Source: Ollibium composti
GTDB lineage: Bacteria > Pseudomonadota > Alphaproteobacteria > Rhizobiales > Rhizobiaceae
Assembly (NCBI RefSeq): GCF_004801285.1
Contig: NZ_SSNY01000011.1
Location: forward strand, 62,001-126,000
Reading direction: 5' to 3'
Length of the DNA: 64,000 bases
Shown: positions 49,156 to 58,776 of the stretch, one piece after another
Layout of the letters: every line of letters begins with the position of its first letter
How positions within the stretch are numbered: the first letter of the stretch is position 1
Program-made: the position numbers and the translations under genes
Notes under the pieces: model-generated
The model's database searches: none
What the model was told of the DNA's origin: nothing
The model's input: only the letters and a program-made list of their open reading frames with translations

Positions 49156-49704
49156 ATGGCGGCAGGAAACGAAGAAGTCTGTTTGCCGGCGTCGGTCCGG
49201 CGCCTTCTGCCGCCATTTGCCGCCGCTCCGTTCGGTCCTCTGCTGACCCTGTCGTTGCGATCGCTGGCCCGGCGTCGCCCAAGTCTGTTCGATCGGCTCG
49301 GCGAACATAGTACCGCCCGCTTCCTGATCGATCCGACGGACCTGTCCTTTGCCTTCAATGTCGTGCCTGACGGTGTATCAGCTGTCGTCCGCGTCACCGG
49401 CAAGAGCGGATCAGCCCCTTGCGACGTGGTGATCCGCGGTCCGCTGCTGACGCTGCTGGGCGTCCTCGACGGCACGCTGGACGGCGACGCCCTGTTCTTC
49501 CACCGTGCCATCTCGGTCAACGGCAAGACCGAAGCCGTGGTGGCGCTGCGCAATGCCATCGAGGACGCGGAGCTTCGCCCCTCCGACCTGCTCGGGCTGC
49601 GTGGCGCGCTCGCGCGCGTCGCCGACGCCGGCATCCTGGGCGGCCTCAGCGCCGCGCGGCACCTCGCTGCGGACGCGCCTGTCGCCAGGGCGAGGCAGGC
49701 ATGA
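49156..49704 (+). CDS. ubiT: UbiT (SCP2 lipid-binding), O2-independent ubiquinone synthesis
   Basis: A 182-residue protein with an SCP2-like domain: LFDRLGEHSTARFLIDPTDLSFAFNVVPDG, VIRGPLLTLLGVLDGTLDGDALFFHRAISVNGKTEAVVALRNAIEDAELR. UbiT binds ubiquinone intermediates and works with UbiU and UbiV when oxygen is absent. GGAGGG at 49144-49149 supports ATG 49156. It overlaps ubiU by ATGA. The N-terminal extension is short, as in bacterial UbiT. Confidence 0.9.
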   Translation: MAAGNEEVCLPASVRRLLPPFAAAPFGPLLTLSLRSLARRRPSLFDRLGEHSTARFLIDPTDLSFAFNVVPDGVSAVVRVTGKSGSAPCDVVIRGPLLTLLGVLDGTLDGDALFFHRAISVNGKTEAVVALRNAIEDAELRPSDLLGLRGALARVADAGILGGLSAARHLAADAPVARARQA

Positions 49705-50696
49705 GCGGTCGCATAGAACTGGTCTGCCCGGCGGGAACACCGGCTACGCTCAGGGCCGCGGTGCTGGCGGGCGCCGACGCCGTCTATTGCGGCTTCCGCG
49801 ACGAGACCAACGCCCGCAACTTTCCCGGCCTCAACTTTTCGCCTCAGGAGATGGCCGAAGGCATCCGCTTCGCGCATGGCAACGGCAGCAAGGTGCTGGT
49901 CGCGATCAACACCTTCGCGCGCGCAGAAAGCACGGACCTCTGGCGCAAGGCGGCGGACACGGCGGCGGCCTGCGGCGCGGACGCCGTCATCGCCGCCGAC
50001 ATCGCCGTGCTCGACCACATGGCGAGCAGTCACCCCGGCACGCGCCTTCACCTCTCCGTGCAGGCCGCCGCGGCAACGCCGGAAGCGATCGGCTTCTACG
50101 CGAAGAGCTTCGGCGTGCGCCGCGTCGTGCTGCCGCGCGTGCTTTCGGTTCAGGAGATCGCCGCGCTCAACAGGGCGATCGACGTGGAAACGGAAGCTTT
50201 CGTCTTCGGCGGCCTGTGCGTGATGATGGAAGGCCGTTGCCACCTGTCGTCCTACGCCACGGGCAAGTCGCCCAATCTCAACGGCGTCTGTTCGCCGCCA
50301 GAGGCGGTCAGCTACGTCGAGGACGCTGAAGGCACCACCGCGCGGCTGGCCGGCTTTACAATCGACCGTTTCGCCGCCGGCGAGCCTGCAGGCTACCCGA
50401 CGCTCTGCAAAGGCAGGTTCACGGCTGGAGACAAGACCGGCTACCTGTTCGAGGATCCGGTTAGCCTCAACGCCGGCTCGATGATCGTGGCGCTTAAGGA
50501 CGCCGGCGTCACCGCCCTCAAGATCGAGGGCCGCCAACGCGGCAAGGGCTACGTCACAGAGGTGGTGCGCGCCTTCCGGCGGGCGGTCGACGCCGCCGAG
50601 AACGGCGGCGACCCGGTCGAGATCGACGGCATCGTGGCCAGCCTGTCCGAAGGCGGCCGGCAGACCACCGGCGCCTACCGCAAGACGTGGAGGTAG
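49701..50696 (+). CDS. ubiU: UbiU (U32 protease-like), O2-independent ubiquinone hydroxylation
   Basis: A 331-residue U32-family protein. Four cluster cysteines fall at 173, 180, 197 and 236 (GGLCVMMEGRCHLS, NGVCSPP, YPTLCKGRF). They keep exactly the spacing of the E. coli UbiU ligands I remember (169, 176, 193, 232), shifted by four. UbiU and UbiV form an Fe-S heterodimer that hydroxylates the ring without oxygen, using prephenate as donor in E. coli. Start and stop fit a tight operon. Confidence 0.93.
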   Translation: MSGRIELVCPAGTPATLRAAVLAGADAVYCGFRDETNARNFPGLNFSPQEMAEGIRFAHGNGSKVLVAINTFARAESTDLWRKAADTAAACGADAVIAADIAVLDHMASSHPGTRLHLSVQAAAATPEAIGFYAKSFGVRRVVLPRVLSVQEIAALNRAIDVETEAFVFGGLCVMMEGRCHLSSYATGKSPNLNGVCSPPEAVSYVEDAEGTTARLAGFTIDRFAAGEPAGYPTLCKGRFTAGDKTGYLFEDPVSLNAGSMIVALKDAGVTALKIEGRQRGKGYVTEVVRAFRRAVDAAENGGDPVEIDGIVASLSEGGRQTTGAYRKTWR

Positions 50697-50699
50697 GCC

Positions 50700-51599
50700 G
50701 TGCCATCGCTCAAGCTCACTTTGGGGCCGCTGTTCTTCCACTGGCCGGCAGACCGGCTGTCGACCTTCTACAACCGCGTCGCCGACGAAGCGCCGGTGGA
50801 CCGCGTCCACGTCGGCGAGGTCGTCTGCGGCAAGCGCATGCCCTTCTCCGACCCGGCCTGGCCGGACATCATCGAACGGCTCGAGCGCGGCGGCAAGGAG
50901 GTCGTGCTCTCGACGCTGGCGGCGCCCGCGACGGTGCGGGAACGCCGCGCTGTCGAAGAGTTGTGTGCCGATGGCCGGCTGGTGGAGATCAACGACATCA
51001 CTGCCTTGCCTGCCCGCTCCGGCAGGCCGTTCGTGACGGGACCGTTCGTGAACGTCTACAACGCGGCTACCGCCAGTTTTCTGGTGCGGCACGGCGCGCG
51101 CACCATCTGTCCACCGGTCGAACTTTCGTTGGCGACGATCGGAGCGATCGCGGCGGGATGTGCCGAAGCCGAGTTCGAACTCTTCACTTTTGGCCGGCTG
51201 CCGCTGGCTCTGTCCGGACGCTGCTATCATGCGCGCCTGCACGGCCTTCACAAGGATTCGTGCCAGTTCACCTGTGAACTGGATCCCGATGGACTCGCCG
51301 TCGATACGATCGACGGGCAGAAATTCTTGGCCATCAACGGCGTACAGACGCTTTCGGCGCAGGTGCATGCAGTCGTTCTCGATCCGGCGGAATTCGCCGC
51401 TCGTGGCGTCCGGCGGCTGCGGCTGTCGCCGCACGGCTGTGACATGGTTGAAGTGGCCCGAACCTACCGGGAGCTTGTCGAACGGCGGGTTGAGCCGACC
51501 GAGGCGCGCTTCCTCCTGTCCTGTCTCGACCTGCCGGGTCCGATGGTCGATGGCTACGCCCGGGGCGAGGCCGGATCGCGGCCGCCGGTGGCGGTCTGA
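50700..51599 (+). CDS. ubiV: UbiV (U32 protease-like), partner of UbiU
   Basis: A 299-residue U32 protein. Cysteines at 43, 175, 188 and 192 (EVVCGK, SGRCYHARLHGLHKDSCQFTCELD) match the UbiV cluster pattern: intervals of 13 and 4 as in E. coli (180, 193, 197, with 39). GTG 50700 follows TGGAGG at 50688-50693, 3 nt after ubiU. It binds a 4Fe-4S cluster and pairs with UbiU. Followed closely by a mogA-like gene. Confidence 0.93.
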   Translation: MPSLKLTLGPLFFHWPADRLSTFYNRVADEAPVDRVHVGEVVCGKRMPFSDPAWPDIIERLERGGKEVVLSTLAAPATVRERRAVEELCADGRLVEINDITALPARSGRPFVTGPFVNVYNAATASFLVRHGARTICPPVELSLATIGAIAAGCAEAEFELFTFGRLPLALSGRCYHARLHGLHKDSCQFTCELDPDGLAVDTIDGQKFLAINGVQTLSAQVHAVVLDPAEFAARGVRRLRLSPHGCDMVEVARTYRELVERRVEPTEARFLLSCLDLPGPMVDGYARGEAGSRPPVAV

Positions 51600-51609
51600 G
51601 GTGGAGAAG

Positions 51610-52146
51610 GTGACGCGGATCGCCATCCTCACCGTTTCGGACCGCGCCAGCCGCGGCGAGTACGAAGATCTCGGCGGACCCGCCGTCGAAAGCTGGCTGC
51701 GCGCCGTGGTGACCAACTCATGTGACTATTTCCGCCGCATCGTGCCGGACGGACTCGAAAGCGTACGGGATGCCTTAATCGAGCTTTGCGACCGCGATGG
51801 CGCCGACCTTGTGCTGACGACCGGAGGAACCGGCCCCGCGCCGCGAGACCTGACGCCCGAAGCGATGGAGCAGGTCTTCAGCAAGGGACTGCCAGGCTTC
51901 GGGGAACTGATGCGCCGGGCAAGCCTCATGCAGGTACCCACGGCCATCCTCTCGCGCCAGACTGCCGGCATCAGGGGCCGCTCGCTGATCGTCAACCTGC
52001 CCGGAAAGCCGTCCGCCATCGCGATCTGCCTGGCCGCCGTCTTCCCTGCCGTGCCCTATTGCCTCGAACTGATCGGTGCAGGACGGATCGAGCTATCGCC
52101 AGAGTTCGGCGTCACCGGCCGGGCCTTCCAGATGGCCTCCTCCTAG
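51610..52146 (+). CDS. mogA: MogA-like molybdopterin adenylyltransferase
   Basis: A 178-residue MoCF-domain protein. It has VTRIAILTVSDRASRGEYEDLGGPAVESWL, DLVLTTGGTGPAPRDLTPEAMEQVFSKGLPGFGELMRRASLMQVPTAILSRQTAGIRGRSLIVNLPGKPSAI, matching MogA with the GGTG and NLPGKP motifs. It adenylates molybdopterin before Mo insertion; nitrate reductases need it. GAGG at 51598-51601 favours GTG 51610 over GTG 51601. It is 10 nt after ubiV, so co-transcription is likely. Its stop overlaps the nosX stop from the other strand. Confidence 0.88.
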   Translation: MTRIAILTVSDRASRGEYEDLGGPAVESWLRAVVTNSCDYFRRIVPDGLESVRDALIELCDRDGADLVLTTGGTGPAPRDLTPEAMEQVFSKGLPGFGELMRRASLMQVPTAILSRQTAGIRGRSLIVNLPGKPSAIAICLAAVFPAVPYCLELIGAGRIELSPEFGVTGRAFQMASS

Positions 52147-53156
52147 AGACGTCGACCGTCCCAGGCCGTGAACTTCGTCCATTCGCCCCGTAAGGACAGG
52201 ACATGCGCCTCGACGCCGGCCTGCATGCGGACGCTGGCTGCGATCGCATCCGCGTCCATCAGGTTGAAGGCCGTCGACAGCGCATCCGCCAGCGCTGCCT
52301 GCCCCGCCACCACGGTGACGCTGGCATGGCGCTGCGGCGTCGCGCCGCTACGCGGATCGATGATGTGGCTGAAGTTTCCCTCTCGGTCGAAGCAAAACCC
52401 GAACGGGCTCGACGTGGCGACCGCGCGATCCTCTACGTCGAGCACCGTCAGGATACTGGCCTTGTCGAGCGGGTCGGAAATTCCGATGCGCCACGGCCGG
52501 TTTCCCGGTGCCGAGCCGATGGCGCGGCTTTCTCCCATGTCGACCATGGAGCGTTCGATACCGCCGGCTTTCAGAAGGTCCACAACACGATCGGTGACGT
52601 AGCCCTGCGCAATGCCGTTGAGTGTCAGCGCCGATCCGGGCACAGAAAGGTCTATCCGGTCGGGCGAGCAGGCGATCCGGTCGAGGCCGACGCGGGTTAC
52701 GCGTTCGGCGACCGCTTCGGATGGAGGTCCGGCCTCGGAGGCACCCGGCGTGGAGAAATGGCGGCGATACAGGTCCCACAGCGGCTGCACCGTGGGATCG
52801 AAGGCGCCGCCGGTGAGTTCCCATGCCGCTCGGCTCTGTCGCAGGATGTCCACCATTTCCGGCGACGGCATGACGAGAAAACCCTGCCCGTTGAGTAGCG
52901 TGAGATCGGAATCCTCGCGGTAGAGGCTGAAGATGCGTTCCAGCCGGCGCACCTCGGCCACCGTCGCTTCCACCAGCCGTTCCGCCTTGTCGCGGTCGGG
53001 GTGATGGATGATGAGCGAGGCCTGCGCGCCCATCGCCTCACCCTGCCAGGTCACCGCTTCTGCAGCCGCCCCGCCGCGTGGCGGCAGCAGCACCATGCCG
53101 GCGGCAGCGGCGCTGATGCCGATCATGCGGCGGCGGGTCATCCTGGCGTTCATCAT
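52143..53156 (-). CDS. nosX: NosX, FAD:protein FMN transferase for NosR
   Basis: A 337-residue ApbE-family protein with a Tat-like signal (RRRMIGISAAAAGMVLLPPRGGAAA). Motifs: RLERIFSLYREDSDLTLLNGQG, GGAFDPTVQPLWDLYRRHF, LTLNGIAQGYVTDRV, GESRAIG and HIIDPRSGATPQRHASVTV. It flavinylates NosR and possibly other periplasmic targets. Last gene of the nos operon, 1 nt after nosL. ATG 53156 or 53153. Convergent with mogA with a 4-nt overlap. Confidence 0.92.
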   Translation of the reverse strand: MMNARMTRRRMIGISAAAAGMVLLPPRGGAAAEAVTWQGEAMGAQASLIIHHPDRDKAERLVEATVAEVRRLERIFSLYREDSDLTLLNGQGFLVMPSPEMVDILRQSRAAWELTGGAFDPTVQPLWDLYRRHFSTPGASEAGPPSEAVAERVTRVGLDRIACSPDRIDLSVPGSALTLNGIAQGYVTDRVVDLLKAGGIERSMVDMGESRAIGSAPGNRPWRIGISDPLDKASILTVLDVEDRAVATSSPFGFCFDREGNFSHIIDPRSGATPQRHASVTVVAGQAALADALSTAFNLMDADAIAASVRMQAGVEAHVLSLRGEWTKFTAWDGRRL

Positions 53157-53157
53157 G

Positions 53158-53706
53158 TCAATCGACCTCCCCGGAGGGCGCATGCGCACCGCTTCCGGCC
53201 TGTTGTTCAAGGATGTAGTCGCGCGGAACGGCATCGAAGCGCACCGTCCTTCCGCCATGGTCCTCGACAAAGGCCGCAGCCGCCGCCTCGGTGGAGAACG
53301 GCACGGCCTCGGCCGCGCCCATGCCGCCCCTGGCGTCGCTGCCGATGACGAAGAAAGCCTGCCTTGCGTCGACCCAGTTTTCGGCACCGGGCTTGTCCCA
53401 GCTCGGCGCCCTGGCCATGTCGGAGACGTAGATCGCACGGATGTCCTTCGGTTCCTCCGGCAGCATGGTGAAGGCGATGGCGTCGCGCGCCGAAGAGAAC
53501 CAGATCGGCTCGTCGTATTTGGCGAGGATGATCTGGCCCTTCGGCCCGGCATGCTCGAGGATGTTCATGCCGCAGTAGCGCCCCATCGCCTCCTCGGTCA
53601 TGGCGAAGGGCACGGGCGGGACTTCCGCCTCGCGCTGGCAGGCGCCCAGGGCCGGGAGAAGCAGGAGCAGGCCGGAGAGAAGCGTAACGGTCAGGCGCGG
53701 CCTCAC
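53158..53706 (-). CDS. nosL: NosL copper chaperone lipoprotein
   Basis: A 182-residue lipoprotein (lipobox LGAC near residue 22). The NosL copper motif is MGRYCGMNILEHAGPKGQIIL with Cys and Met ligands. It is followed by the duplicated NosL fold (DIRAIYVSDMARAPSW, WVDARQAFFVIGSDARGGMGAAEAVPFSTEAAAAAF). It delivers Cu(I) to NosZ. GTG 53706 overlaps the nosY stop (GTGA). Confidence 0.92.
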   Translation of the reverse strand: MRPRLTVTLLSGLLLLLPALGACQREAEVPPVPFAMTEEAMGRYCGMNILEHAGPKGQIILAKYDEPIWFSSARDAIAFTMLPEEPKDIRAIYVSDMARAPSWDKPGAENWVDARQAFFVIGSDARGGMGAAEAVPFSTEAAAAAFVEDHGGRTVRFDAVPRDYILEQQAGSGAHAPSGEVD

Positions 53707-54533
53707 AGCTCCCTCCTCGAAAAGACGAGCGCGGCCAACGCCATCGGCGCGACGACCCATGCCGCGAGCGCCGCAAGCAGCGCGGCTGGCGCCAGCACCG
53801 CGGTCTGCACGGTCCCCGCCATGCCGGAAGCGGCGGCTATATTGCCGGAGCCGGCAAGGTTGAACAGCCGATAGGCGTCCGTCGGGTTGAACAGAAGCAA
53901 CGCGTCGAGCGTGCCGCCGCTGACGGCGCGGCCCTGATCGGCGACCAGCAGCCCCAACAGCGCCATGTCGTAGAGGACGACGAAAACGAGCCAGATACCG
54001 ATGGCGACGCCGCCGGCCGTGGCGCGGTCGGCGACCAGCGCGCTGACCAGATAGCCGATCGCCACGAACACGGCGCCGAGCAGCACCGAGGAGGCCGTCA
54101 TCGCCATGAAGGCCGCCCAGCTTCCGGCGCCTACCGCCTTGCCGGTGACCAGCAGCGCGATCGCCGCCAGCCCGTAGCCGACGCAGGTGGCGAAGGCCAG
54201 TATGGCAAGATGGCCCATAAATTTGCCAAACAGCACTTGCCGCCGCCGCACCGGATAGGAGAGCAGCAGCGTCATGGTTCCGCGCTCGATCTCGCCGACG
54301 ATGGCGTCGTGGGAGATGAGCAGCGCGATCAGCGGCACGATGAAGATGGTGAGGCTGGCAAGGCTGATGACCACCACATCGAGCGCGCCGGCGCCCACCG
54401 TGCCCGTGGGCGCGCTGCCGAGGAAGGTGAGCGTCAGCGCCAGCGCGGCCAAAAGGCCGGTCGCGGCGACGACCCAGCGGTTGCGCAGGCCCTCACGCAC
54501 TTCCTTGACCGAAAGCAGAAGGATCGTCTTCAT
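53703..54533 (-). CDS. nosY: NosY ABC permease
   Basis: A 276-residue six-helix ABC-2 type permease. Features: ILLLSVKEVREGLRNRWVVAATGLLAALALTLTF, SLASLTIFIVPLIALLISHDAIVGEIERGTMTLLLSYPVRRRQVLFGKFMGHLAI. It pairs with NosF and NosD to build the NosZ Cu site. Overlaps nosF by ATGA and nosL by GTGA. Confidence 0.93.
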   Translation of the reverse strand: MKTILLLSVKEVREGLRNRWVVAATGLLAALALTLTFLGSAPTGTVGAGALDVVVISLASLTIFIVPLIALLISHDAIVGEIERGTMTLLLSYPVRRRQVLFGKFMGHLAILAFATCVGYGLAAIALLVTGKAVGAGSWAAFMAMTASSVLLGAVFVAIGYLVSALVADRATAGGVAIGIWLVFVVLYDMALLGLLVADQGRAVSGGTLDALLLFNPTDAYRLFNLAGSGNIAAASGMAGTVQTAVLAPAALLAALAAWVVAPMALAALVFSRREL

Positions 54534-55447
54534 CTGGAAGCCCTCTCAGAGAGGAAATGAGCATAAAGTTCGTCGAGCCCGGGTGGCACCATTTCGAGGT
54601 CCTCAAAGGGAGCGCCCTCGCCAGCCGTCCTGCGCAGGAAGGCGGCCTTGTCCTCCGGGGTCGCGTCGAGTTCGACGATATGGCCGTTGATCTGTCTGAG
54701 CCCCGCTGGCTCGCCCATCCATTCGCGCAGGCGCTTGGCGCCGCCTTCAACCGTCTTCAACCGGATTCTGGTCGGCAGCCGCGCGATATGGCGCAGTTCG
54801 TCGAGCGTTCCGTCGGCGATCTTGCGCCCGTCGTTGAGGATGACGACGCGCGAGGCGTTGCCCTCCAGCTCGTTGAGCGCATGGGAGGAGAGCAAAACCG
54901 TCGCCCCCACCGCCTGCATCTCTCGCACGATGGCGTAGAATTGCTGGCGCAGTTCCGGATCGAGCCCGGTGGTCGGCTCGTCTAGCAAAAGCACGGCCGG
55001 CGTGCCGATCATCGCCTGCGCCAGGCCCAGCCGCTGGCGCATGCCCTTCGAATAGGTGCCGATGCGTCGGTCGGCGGCGTGCGCGAGGCCGATCCGTTCC
55101 AGCAGCGCGTCCTCCTCGTCGCGCCGGCCACCCTTGAGCCGGACATAGAACCGCAGCGTCTCGCGGCCGGTCAGCGCCGGGTTGAAGGAGACCGTCTCCG
55201 GCAGGTAGCCGAGCCGCCGGCGCACGGTGGCGTCGCCCGCCGCGGGATCCTGCCCCAGCACGGCGACCGAGCCGGCGGTCGGTCGCGCAAGGCCGAGCAT
55301 CAGCTTGATCAGCGTGGTCTTGCCGGCGCCGTTGTGGCCGACGAGCGCGATCACCTCGCCGGGCGCCGCCGAGAAGGAAACGCCGTCCACCGCCTTGACC
55401 CGGCCGTAGCGGCGGGCGACCGAATTCAGTTCGACGTTGAGGTTCAT
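54530..55447 (-). CDS. nosF: NosF ABC ATPase
   Basis: A 305-residue ATPase with Walker A GHNGAGKTT, signature YSKGMRQRLGLAQAM, Walker B AVLLLDEPTTGLD and the switch His in LLSSHAL. Length and context fit NosF. It energises NosDFY for copper-site maturation. ATG 55447 overlaps the nosD stop; the longer frame to 55882 is inside nosD. Confidence 0.93.
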   Translation of the reverse strand: MNLNVELNSVARRYGRVKAVDGVSFSAAPGEVIALVGHNGAGKTTLIKLMLGLARPTAGSVAVLGQDPAAGDATVRRRLGYLPETVSFNPALTGRETLRFYVRLKGGRRDEEDALLERIGLAHAADRRIGTYSKGMRQRLGLAQAMIGTPAVLLLDEPTTGLDPELRQQFYAIVREMQAVGATVLLSSHALNELEGNASRVVILNDGRKIADGTLDELRHIARLPTRIRLKTVEGGAKRLREWMGEPAGLRQINGHIVELDATPEDKAAFLRRTAGEGAPFEDLEMVPPGLDELYAHFLSERASR

Positions 55448-56829
55448 GGCCGCCCCGCTTGGTTCTTGCCGTCCGGCTTCATCAGCGGATGGCTGTCCAC
55501 CACGCCGCCGGGAAACACCGCCGGGAAGCGCGCCTGCGCCCAGCGGATCACCTGCACGGCCGGGCTGTTGACCAGCACCTTGGCCGCTGGCGCCTCCCAC
55601 AGCACCTTGTCGATGACGTCGTTGGGCCGATACGGATTGTCGGCGATGTCGTCGCCGTCGAGGTCGAAGGCGGGATTGTCGCTCCAGTAGTTGCCGCGCC
55701 CGCCGGTCGACCAGTCGAGCGCGCGCGTGCCGACATATTTGACCTGGTTGCGGTTGTGGATGAAGGCGTTGCCGCTCATGGCGTTGCCCTCGGAGCCGGC
55801 GGTGAAGTGCACGCCGATCTCGCAGCCCTCGAAGGTGTTGCCGCTGAAGCGGTTCCTGTTGGCGTTGTAGATGAAAACGCATTTCTCCGGGCCGATGCGC
55901 ATGCCCGTGCGCGGCGCTGCCGGCATCACCTTGCCGGTCGCCGGCATGTCGGCATCGGCGGAAAAGCGCTCGCCGTTGCTGGTCCAGCGGCCGGCCGGCT
56001 GCGGGCCGCCACGCACAATGTTGCCAAAAATCTCGGAGCCGTTGGCGTAATTGAACAGGAGGCCGTTGTCGCGGTCGCCGTCGGAGACGTTGCCGGTGAC
56101 CTTCAGCCCGTTGGAATACATGATCGCATAGCCGACGATGTTGCCGGTCGAGACGTTGTCGGCGATCACGCTGTCATTGGTGTACATGTAGTGGACCGCG
56201 AAGCGCAGGTTGCTGAAGGTGTTGCCGCGGAACTCGTTCTGCTTGCTGGCATTGGCGAAGATGCCGTCGCGGCCGAAGCTGATCTGGTTGTCCAGCACCT
56301 TCGCACCGGGCGCGTTCCACACCGAAACGCCGCTGCCGGAACGGCTGGTGCGCCCTTCGCGCAGGCCCTCGATGTGGTTGCCGCGCGCCACCGCGTCGCG
56401 CGAGCCGTGCAGGTAGATGCCGAAGAGGTTGCCGAGGACCGTGTTGTCCTCGACCACCGCGCCTGTCGCCGTCTCGCTGGCGAACACGCCGGAATCCAGC
56501 GCGTCGAGGTCCATGCCCGAACCCTCGATGGTAAGGCCGCGCACGACGGTGTCCGACGCTTCGAGGGTGACGACGCTGCCCTGCCCGCCGCCCTTCAGCA
56601 CCGCGCCCGGCTCGCCTTCCAGCGTCAGGGCCTTGGAGACGACGACGGGGCCGCGATGCGCCCCCGGCGCGAGCCGCAGCACGTCGCCGGGAGCGGCGGC
56701 ATCCACCGCAACCTGGAGAGGAGCTGCACCGGCCGGCACGGCGATCTCCGCCGCAACGGCCGGGCAGCCGGAAACGGCGGTGGCAAGAACCGCCGTTCCC
56801 ATTGCTGCGAGATGGAGCAACCGGCCCAC
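55444..56829 (-). CDS. nosD: NosD periplasmic beta-helix copper-maturation protein
   Basis: A 461-residue secreted right-handed beta-helix protein. A signal peptide (AAMGTAVLATAVSGCPAVAA) precedes repeats such as TVVRGLTIEGSGMDLDALDSGVFA, AVVEDNTVLGNLFGIYLHGSRDAVARGNHIEG and SVIADNVSTGNIVGYAIMYSNGLKVTGNVSDG. The PbH1 repeats match NosD, which with NosFY and NosL supplies the tetranuclear Cu site. Four nt upstream overlap with nosF. Confidence 0.93.
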   Translation of the reverse strand: MGRLLHLAAMGTAVLATAVSGCPAVAAEIAVPAGAAPLQVAVDAAAPGDVLRLAPGAHRGPVVVSKALTLEGEPGAVLKGGGQGSVVTLEASDTVVRGLTIEGSGMDLDALDSGVFASETATGAVVEDNTVLGNLFGIYLHGSRDAVARGNHIEGLREGRTSRSGSGVSVWNAPGAKVLDNQISFGRDGIFANASKQNEFRGNTFSNLRFAVHYMYTNDSVIADNVSTGNIVGYAIMYSNGLKVTGNVSDGDRDNGLLFNYANGSEIFGNIVRGGPQPAGRWTSNGERFSADADMPATGKVMPAAPRTGMRIGPEKCVFIYNANRNRFSGNTFEGCEIGVHFTAGSEGNAMSGNAFIHNRNQVKYVGTRALDWSTGGRGNYWSDNPAFDLDGDDIADNPYRPNDVIDKVLWEAPAAKVLVNSPAVQVIRWAQARFPAVFPGGVVDSHPLMKPDGKNQAGRP

Positions 56830-56832
56830 GCC

Positions 56833-58752
56833 CTACGCCGCCTGCGGTTCCACGAACATGCGGCCCTGCATCTCCATGTGCATGGCGTGGCAGAACCACG
56901 AGCAGTAGTACCAGTAGACGCCGGGCTTGCTGGCCGTGAACGTCACGGACGCCGTGGCGTGCGGCGCCACCTCCATGTTGACGCCGTAGTTGATGATGGC
57001 GAAGCCGTGGGTCAGGTCCTCCACTTCGTCGATGTTGGTGACGTAGACGGTGACCTCGTCGCCCTGCTTGACGCTGAAGCTCTCGAGGCCGAAGGCCGGC
57101 GCCGACGAGGTCATGTAGACGCGCACCTTGTTGCCGTCGCGGATCACTTCGCTGTCGATCATCAGGTCGATGCCGTCGGCCTTCGCCTGCTTGACCGCGT
57201 CCGCGAAGAAGGGATCGTCGCGGTCCCAGATCGAGACCGGGTTGATCTTCGAGCGGTGGACGAGGGTCGCGTCGTGCGGCTCGGCGAAGCTCGGGCCGTC
57301 ATGCACCAGCACCATCTGGTCGCCGGAGATGTCGATCAACTGGTCGTTCTCCGGTTTCAGCGGACCGACGTTCAGGTAGCGGTCCTTGGAGAACTTGTTG
57401 AGCGAGATCAGCCATTTGCCGTCCGCCTCCTTGGTCTGGCCCATGGAGGAATGGTTGTGGCCGGGCTGGTAGTGGACGTCGAGCTTCTGGCGGATCGGAT
57501 CGACCTTCTCGCCGGCGTAGGAACGCTTGGCGTCCTCGATGTTCCACTTGCAGATCTGGCTGTCGATGAACAGCGTGGTGTAGGCGTTGCCGCGCCCGTC
57601 ATAGGCGGTGTGGAGCGGCCCGAGGCCCAGCTCCGGCTCGGCGACGACAGTGTCGCGCGGCTTGATCTTGTCGTCGAACAGGTCGTCGAACTTGCGCACG
57701 TCGAACACCGTCACCGTCGGCGAAAGCTTGCCGTTGGCCACCACATGGATGCCGTCCGGCGCGGTGTTGATGCCGTGCGGGCTGTTCGGCACCGGCACGT
57801 AGCGGGTATAGGGCGAGCCGTGGCGCCCGTCGATGACCGGCACGCCGCCCATCTCCTTGAAGTCGCCCTTCTTCACCGCGTCCTCGATGCGCTGGAGGTT
57901 GAAGATGACGATCCAGTCCTGCTCCTTGGCCATCATCTGCTCGAGGTTCACGCCCTCCTCGGAATTGTAGCAGGTGGCGAAGGCATACTTGCCCTGGTAG
58001 TCGGCGTCGACGTTGTCGAGGTTGCCATCGACCATCACCTGCCAGGCGACTTTCATCGTCTCGCCATCAACGGCGGTGAAGATCGCATGGTATTGCTTCG
58101 GGTCGTCGAGGATTTTGCCGTCATTCGGGATCGGCACGCGGTCCTCGCCGTTGGCGAACACGTAGCCGGTCTTCGGATACTTCTGCACGCGCAGCCCGTG
58201 CACCGTGTGCTGGTTCGGCAACTGGATGATCTTGTCGCACTTCATCACGTCGAGCCGGATGCGCGCGACGCGCGTATTGGCCTTGTCGTTGACGTAGAGG
58301 TAGCGGCCGTCATAGGTCCCGTCCGTCTGGGACGGATGCGGATGGTGCAGGTCGCCGTTGAGATAGACGCCGCCCTTGTCCTTCAGGAACTCGACGGTCT
58401 CCGGCAGCAGGCCTTCGGTCAGCACCTTGCGGCTCTCGTTGGTCAGCCCCCAGCCGGTGGCGCTGCAGCGGTTGAAGACCGGGATGCGCATCATCTCGCG
58501 CATCGACGGCGCGCCTATGATACGGACCTCGCCGGTCTGGCCGCTGGAGAAGAAGACATAATATTCGTCCAGTTCGCCGGGCTTCACCTCGGCTTCCAGC
58601 GCGTCGGCCGCGGCGGCGGGCGAAACCACGCCCCCGCCCAGCGCCAGCCCGCCGCCGACGCCGGCCGCCCCCGCCGCCGCCATCGCGGCGGTCGTGCCCA
58701 GCAATTGGCGCCGGCTTAAGATTGCTTTCCGTTCCTGTTCGTCCTGCGACAT
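56833..58752 (-). CDS. nosZ: Nitrous-oxide reductase, clade I
   Basis: A 639-residue periplasmic enzyme reducing N2O to N2. The Tat signal has [19 protein letters not shown], which marks clade I. A seven-bladed propeller carries the CuZ histidines ([71 protein letters not shown]). The C-terminal cupredoxin domain has CuA ligands C617, W619, C621, H625 and M628 in [12 protein letters not shown]. All expected ligands appear intact. Followed by nosD after 3 nt. Confidence 0.96.
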   Translation of the reverse strand: MSQDEQERKAILSRRQLLGTTAAMAAAGAAGVGGGLALGGGVVSPAAAADALEAEVKPGELDEYYVFFSSGQTGEVRIIGAPSMREMMRIPVFNRCSATGWGLTNESRKVLTEGLLPETVEFLKDKGGVYLNGDLHHPHPSQTDGTYDGRYLYVNDKANTRVARIRLDVMKCDKIIQLPNQHTVHGLRVQKYPKTGYVFANGEDRVPIPNDGKILDDPKQYHAIFTAVDGETMKVAWQVMVDGNLDNVDADYQGKYAFATCYNSEEGVNLEQMMAKEQDWIVIFNLQRIEDAVKKGDFKEMGGVPVIDGRHGSPYTRYVPVPNSPHGINTAPDGIHVVANGKLSPTVTVFDVRKFDDLFDDKIKPRDTVVAEPELGLGPLHTAYDGRGNAYTTLFIDSQICKWNIEDAKRSYAGEKVDPIRQKLDVHYQPGHNHSSMGQTKEADGKWLISLNKFSKDRYLNVGPLKPENDQLIDISGDQMVLVHDGPSFAEPHDATLVHRSKINPVSIWDRDDPFFADAVKQAKADGIDLMIDSEVIRDGNKVRVYMTSSAPAFGLESFSVKQGDEVTVYVTNIDEVEDLTHGFAIINYGVNMEVAPHATASVTFTASKPGVYWYYCSWFCHAMHMEMQGRMFVEPQAA

Positions 58753-58776
58753 GGTCGGTCTCCTTGTTGTGGCCTG

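Noticed and set aside
55459..58719. A 1086-codon open frame on the plus strand opposite nosD and nosZ
   Set aside because: It is a high-GC shadow of nosZ/nosD: no family motifs, extreme Ala/Val/Arg/Asp composition, and both minus-strand genes have full motif sets.
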